Assembly (NCBI GenBank): GCA_050744325.1
Contig: JBOGHK010000120.1
Location: 1-64,000, forward strand
Source: DASXTK01 sp050744325
GTDB taxonomy: Bacteria; Actinomycetota; Acidimicrobiia; Acidimicrobiales; VFJN01
Direction: 5' to 3'
Length of the DNA: 64,000 bases
The position numbers and the translations under genes are program-made. Under the pieces are notes generated by a model that was not told where the DNA came from, searched no databases, and saw only the letters and a program-made list of their open reading frames with translations. Positions 60,369 through 64,000 of this stretch are shown piece by piece (the first letter of the stretch is position 1; each line of letters starts with the position of its first letter).

Positions 60369-60449
60369 CCGTCGGCGCAGCCAGGCCATCCCCTGGGCGC
60401 TGCGACAACGTGTGGTGGCTCCGCAGTCCCGGGCTGCGACAATGGCGCC

Positions 60450-61640
60450 ATGGCCGGGCATGCCACGCAGCTCACCTATCTCGACCACGCCGCGACGACG
60501 CCGCTGCGGCCCGCAGCGCGCGCGGCGATGCTGCCGTGGCTCGGCGAGCAGTTCGGGAACCCGTCCGGCGCCCACGCCGTGGCGCGTGCGGCGCGGACGG
60601 CGATCGACGAGGCGCGCGACGTCGTGGCCTCGGTGCTCGGCTGTGCCCCCAACGAGGTGGTCTTCACCGGCGGTGGCACCGAGGCCGACAACCTGGCGGT
60701 CCAGGGCGTCGTGGCCGCCCGGCCGGGGCCCGTCGTGGTCACGGCGGTCGAGCACCATGCAGTCCTGCACCCAGCAGACCATGTCGACAGCCACACCGTC
60801 GGCGTCGACCGGCGCGGCGTGGTCGACCTCGACGCCCTGGCGGCGACCCTCCAGGACCGGCCGGACACCACCCTCGTGTCGGTGATGGCGGCCAACAACG
60901 AGGTCGGCGCGGTCCAGCCGATCGACGAGGTCGGCGACCTGGTGCGCAAGCTCGCTCCGGATGCGACGGTCCATACCGATGCGGTGCAGGCCGCGGCGTG
61001 GCTCGACGTCGCCCACGTCGCCGACACGGCCGACCTGATCTCGATCAGCGCCCACAAGTTCGGTGGCCCCCAGGGGGCGGGCGTGTTGGTGGTCCGGCGC
61101 GGCACCGCGATCCGGGCCCGCAATCTGGGCGGCGGGCAGGAGCGCGACCTCCGTAGCGGTACCCACAACGTCGCCGGGATCGTCGGCCTGGCTGCCGCAC
61201 TGGAGGCCAAGGTGGCCCGGAGGGATGCCGAGGACGCTCGGGTCACCGCGCTGCGCGAGCGGTTGGCCGACGGGTTGCTCGCGGCGATCCCCGACTCGTG
61301 GGAGACGGCCGTGCCCGCCGAACGCGATCGCTCGCACCTGCTACCGAACATCGTCCACCTCACGATCGCAGGCGTCGAGAGCGAGGCCCTGCTGTTCCTG
61401 CTCGACGAAGCGGGCGTGTGCGCCTCGGCCGCGGCGGCGTGTGCCAGCGGCGCGCAGGCGGCATCACACGTGCTCGCCGCGATGGCCGTCTCCCCGCAGG
61501 CCAGCGAGGGTGCCTTGCGTCTGTCGCTCGGCTGGCCCTCGACGGACGCCGACGTCGACCGGGCGCTCGACGTGCTGCCTGCGGCAGTCACGCGGCTGCG
61601 CTCGGCTCGGCGACCCTCGACGGTGGCGGTGGGACGATGA
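60450..61640 (+). CDS. Cysteine desulfurase (NifS/IscS family)
   Basis: This 396-residue PLP enzyme has the first loop LDHAATTPLRPAARAAMLPW, PLP lysine Lys203 in SISAHKFGGPQG and catalytic Cys331 in AACASGAQ. It abstracts sulfur from cysteine. Its stop overlaps the mnmA start (ATGA), so the persulfide sulfur probably feeds tRNA thiolation rather than Fe-S clusters. Confidence 0.92.
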   Translation: MAGHATQLTYLDHAATTPLRPAARAAMLPWLGEQFGNPSGAHAVARAARTAIDEARDVVASVLGCAPNEVVFTGGGTEADNLAVQGVVAARPGPVVVTAVEHHAVLHPADHVDSHTVGVDRRGVVDLDALAATLQDRPDTTLVSVMAANNEVGAVQPIDEVGDLVRKLAPDATVHTDAVQAAAWLDVAHVADTADLISISAHKFGGPQGAGVLVVRRGTAIRARNLGGGQERDLRSGTHNVAGIVGLAAALEAKVARRDAEDARVTALRERLADGLLAAIPDSWETAVPAERDRSHLLPNIVHLTIAGVESEALLFLLDEAGVCASAAAACASGAQAASHVLAAMAVSPQASEGALRLSLGWPSTDADVDRALDVLPAAVTRLRSARRPSTVAVGR

Positions 61641-62716
61641 CGCCGACGTCGCCGTCGTGTACGCCGATGAAGGTCCTGGTCGCCATGTCCGGGGGCGTCG
61701 ACTCGTCGGTCGCCGCGGCGATGCTGCTCGAGGCAGGCCATGACGTGGTCGGGGTGACGATGAAGCTGTGGGGTGGCGAGTCCGACACCGGCTGCTGCTC
61801 GGTGAGCGACGTCGACGACGCGCGCCGCGTCGCCCAGCAGCTCGGGATCGCCCACCACGTGTGGACCTTCACCGACGACTTCGAGCGGCGGGTGGTCGAG
61901 CCGTACGTCGAGGCTCACCGGGTCGGCCGGACGCCGAACCCGTGCATCGAATGCAACCGCCACCTCAAGTTCGACCGGATGCTCGAGCGGGCCGACGCCG
62001 TCGGCTTCGACGCTGTCGCGACAGGACACCACGCGCGCGTCGTCACCCGGCCCGACGGCACCCACCGGTTGGCCCGCGGCGCCGACGCTGCCAAGGACCA
62101 GAGTTACGTGCTCTACGTCCTGGGCCAGGCCGAACTGGACCGCACGCTGCTACCGGTCGGCGACCTGACCAAGGAGCAGGTGCGCGCCGAGGCCGTCCGC
62201 CTCGGGCTGCGCACCGCCGCCAAGCCCGACAGCCAGGACGTGTGCTTCATCACCTCGACCGCGGGGCGGGCCGGCTTCCTCGCGCGCCGGCTCGACCTGC
62301 ACCCGGCCCGGCTGGTCGACGACGCCGGCCACGAGGTCGGCGAGGTCGACGCCGTCGAGCTGGTCACGGTGGGCCAGCGCCGCGGCCTGGGCCTGGCGGG
62401 CGGTGGTCGCGAGGCTCGCTACGTCGTGGGCGTCGACGTCGCCGAGCGGACGGTCCGCATCGGATCGGACGCCGAGTTGCGGGTCGACGCCGTCGAGCTC
62501 GAGAACATGGTGTGGGCCACCGATCCGGTGACGGGGTCAGTCGATGCCCAGTGCAGCGCGCACGGGGTGCCGCGTGCGGCTGCCGTCGCGCCTGCCGCGT
62601 CGGACAGTCGTGCAACCGTGCGGTTCGCGGCGCCCGAACGGCGGGTGGCCGTCGGCCAGTCCGTGGTGCTCTATCACGACGACCAGGTCGTCGGCGGCGG
62701 TGTCGTGGCCTCCTGA
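61637..62716 (+). CDS. mnmA: tRNA-specific 2-thiouridylase MnmA
   Basis: This 359-residue protein has the PP-loop MKVLVAMSGGVDSSVAAAML, catalytic Cys in TPNPCIECNRHLKFD and second Cys in DSQDVCFI. The conserved order of ATP-binding, tRNA-binding (VTVGQRRGLGLAGGG) and beta-barrel domains is complete. It thiolates U34 of tRNAs for Lys, Glu and Gln. ATG 61637 overlaps the desulfurase stop; an in-frame ATG 61667 begins exactly at MKVLV and is possible. Confidence 0.95.
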   Translation: MTPTSPSCTPMKVLVAMSGGVDSSVAAAMLLEAGHDVVGVTMKLWGGESDTGCCSVSDVDDARRVAQQLGIAHHVWTFTDDFERRVVEPYVEAHRVGRTPNPCIECNRHLKFDRMLERADAVGFDAVATGHHARVVTRPDGTHRLARGADAAKDQSYVLYVLGQAELDRTLLPVGDLTKEQVRAEAVRLGLRTAAKPDSQDVCFITSTAGRAGFLARRLDLHPARLVDDAGHEVGEVDAVELVTVGQRRGLGLAGGGREARYVVGVDVAERTVRIGSDAELRVDAVELENMVWATDPVTGSVDAQCSAHGVPRAAAVAPAASDSRATVRFAAPERRVAVGQSVVLYHDDQVVGGGVVAS

Positions 62717-62730
62717 CGGTTCGGGTGGTC

Positions 62731-62765
62731 TCTGACGGCGGCATTCCGACCTGACGGGCGTCAGA
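62731..62765 (+). terminator. Weak hairpin after mnmA
   Basis: TCTGACG (62731-62737) and CGTCAGA (62759-62765) form a 7-bp stem with a 21-base loop downstream of the mnmA stop and before the MFS gene. No T-tract; confidence is low. Confidence 0.3.
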
Positions 62766-62837
62766 AGGCCGGCGTGACAGAGTTCACGGACTGACCCGTA
62801 TCGAAACTTAGTCGTCTCGTAATAGGGTCGTTGGGGT

Positions 62838-64000
62838 ATGGCGACTGTGACGACGACCCCCGATCGCACCGGGACGGCCGACCCTCGCCGGTGGCTGGTC
62901 CTGGCGGTGATGTGCCTGAGCCTCCTGCTGATCGTGATGGACAACACGATCGTGAACGTGGCCCTCCCCACCATCCGCGAGGACCTCGACGCCACCACCG
63001 GCCAGCTCCAGTGGATCGTCGACGCCTACATCCTGGTCTTCGCCGGCCTGCTGCTGACCATGGGCGCCCTCGGCGACCGCTTCGGCCGACGTGGCGCGCT
63101 CGCCATCGGCCTGACGATCATGGCCGTCGCGTCGATCCTCTCGTCGCTGGCCAACAGCCCCGATCAGCTCATCGCGACGCGGGCGGTGATGGGGATCGGT
63201 GGTGCGCTGGTGATGCCGGCGACGTTGTCGATCATCACCAACGTGTTCACCAACCCGCGTGAACGCGCCCAGGCCATCGCGATCTGGTCCGCGACCGCAG
63301 GAATGGCCGTGGCGATCGGCCCGGTGACCGGCGGCTGGCTGCTCGAGCACTGGTGGTGGGGGTCGGTGTTCCTCGTCAACGTCCCGGTCGTTGTCGTCGC
63401 CGTCGTGCTCGGCCAGCTGGTGGTCCCAACCTCACGTGACCCCGAGGCGCCACCGGTCGACATCCCGGGCGCTGCCCTGTCGATCGTCGGTCTGACCGCC
63501 ATGGTCTACGCCATCATCGAGGGCCCGAACGGATGGACCGCGCCGCATGTCCTCGGTGGGTTCGCCCTGTCGGTCGTGCTGCTCGGCGCCTTCGCGCTGT
63601 GGGAGTGGCACACATCGCACCCGATGCTCGACGTCAGCCTGTTCCGCAACCCGCGGTTCAGCGCGGGCTCCATCTCGATCGCCTTCACCTTCTTCGTGAT
63701 GTTCGGGTCGTTCTTCCTGCTCACCCAGCTGCTGCAGTCGGTGATGGGCTACACGCCCCTGCAGGCCGGCATCCGCCTGCTGCCCATGGCGGCCACCCAG
63801 ATGATCGTTGCCCCGGCGAGCGCCAAGCTGGTCGAACGCATCGGGACCAAGGTCGTCGTCGCCACCGGGATGATGATCGCCGCTCTCGGTCTGCTGCTGA
63901 CCAGCGGGCTCACGGCCGGCGCCAGCTACGGCGAGGTCGCTGCCTGCCTGGTCGTGCTGTCGATCGGCTTCGCCATGATGATGCCGCCGGCCACCGAGGC
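62838..64000 (+). CDS. DHA2-type MFS drug exporter (partial)
   Basis: The gene runs off the right edge, and 387 codons are visible. Residues ~20-220 include motif A/C-like elements: WLVLAVMCLSLLLIVMDNTI, QWIVDAYILVFAGLLLTMGA, LGDRFGRRGALAIGLTIMAV and GGALVMPATLSIITNVFTNP. At least ten helices are visible, ending within a helix. These features fit the EmrB/QacA (DHA2) family with 14 helices. ATG 62838 follows TTGGGG. Substrate unknown. Confidence 0.88.
   Translation, partial: MATVTTTPDRTGTADPRRWLVLAVMCLSLLLIVMDNTIVNVALPTIREDLDATTGQLQWIVDAYILVFAGLLLTMGALGDRFGRRGALAIGLTIMAVASILSSLANSPDQLIATRAVMGIGGALVMPATLSIITNVFTNPRERAQAIAIWSATAGMAVAIGPVTGGWLLEHWWWGSVFLVNVPVVVVAVVLGQLVVPTSRDPEAPPVDIPGAALSIVGLTAMVYAIIEGPNGWTAPHVLGGFALSVVLLGAFALWEWHTSHPMLDVSLFRNPRFSAGSISIAFTFFVMFGSFFLLTQLLQSVMGYTPLQAGIRLLPMAATQMIVAPASAKLVERIGTKVVVATGMMIAALGLLLTSGLTAGASYGEVAACLVVLSIGFAMMMPPATE

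Overview
The window is GC-rich (about 70 percent by eye), uses many GTG and some TTG starts, and packs genes into operons joined by ATGA, GTGA or TGATG overlaps. Together with the gene families (PPOX/F420-type oxidoreductases, an SEC-C methionine aminopeptidase, and a DUF4129-DUF4350-MoxR-DUF58 cluster beside SpoIIM and RDD genes), this points to a high-GC actinobacterium, perhaps of class Acidimicrobiia. The class is an inference. No rRNA, tRNA, CRISPR array, intact transposase or replication origin was seen.

Positions 1-22 kb look like an accessory, rearranged region. They hold the tail of a serine hydrolase, a truncated VOC protein, a membrane protein fused in frame to a recombinase-like HTH tail, and a TetR regulator with two palindromic operators. 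A run of small enzymes follows, then a frameshifted LuxR-type regulator, a patch of gene fragments (aminoglycoside phosphotransferase, Clp N-domain), and an ankyrin/DUF6886 pair. Next come a three-gene ABC exporter operon, with two of its genes broken by +1 shifts, and a divergent NarL-type two-component system. The most unusual locus is 13.3-18.4 kb. It is a three-gene minus-strand cassette made of an XRE regulator with a degenerate NUDIX-like half, an unknown protein with faint NUDIX character, and a 923-residue fusion of an NDK-like domain to a UDPGP-type nucleotidyltransferase. A small membrane-protein cluster diverges from it. A quinone oxidoreductase/HxlR pair and a NYN-domain protein follow.

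Positions 22-33 kb carry a tightly coupled operon of agmatinase-type ureohydrolase, multicopper oxidase with an inserted metal-binding motif, and flavodoxin. Next are a divergent pair of exported proteins (one YcnI-like), a secreted LVIVD-repeat protein, a WYL regulator, threonine dehydratase with an OSBS/N-acylamino-acid racemase enzyme, and methionine aminopeptidase.

Positions 33-52 kb are mostly housekeeping: subtilisin-like protease, YcaQ-type glycosylase, ferredoxin plus its reductase, two tandem lysoplasmalogenases, PepN, a PfkB kinase, a PPOX protein, two unknown secreted proteins, a PHP protein, YchF, a DUF192 protein, RsmI, a methyltransferase and GalT.

Positions 52-64 kb hold the membrane/DUF4129/DUF4350/MoxR/DUF58 operon with neighbouring SpoIIM and RDD genes, cysteine desulfurase coupled to MnmA (tRNA 2-thiouridine synthesis), and the start of a DHA2-type MFS exporter.

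A family of 50-52 bp palindromic elements recurs at five gene boundaries (29.8, 32.3, 43.9, 51.4 and 59.3 kb). It appears upstream of three minus-strand genes and as hairpins between two convergent pairs.
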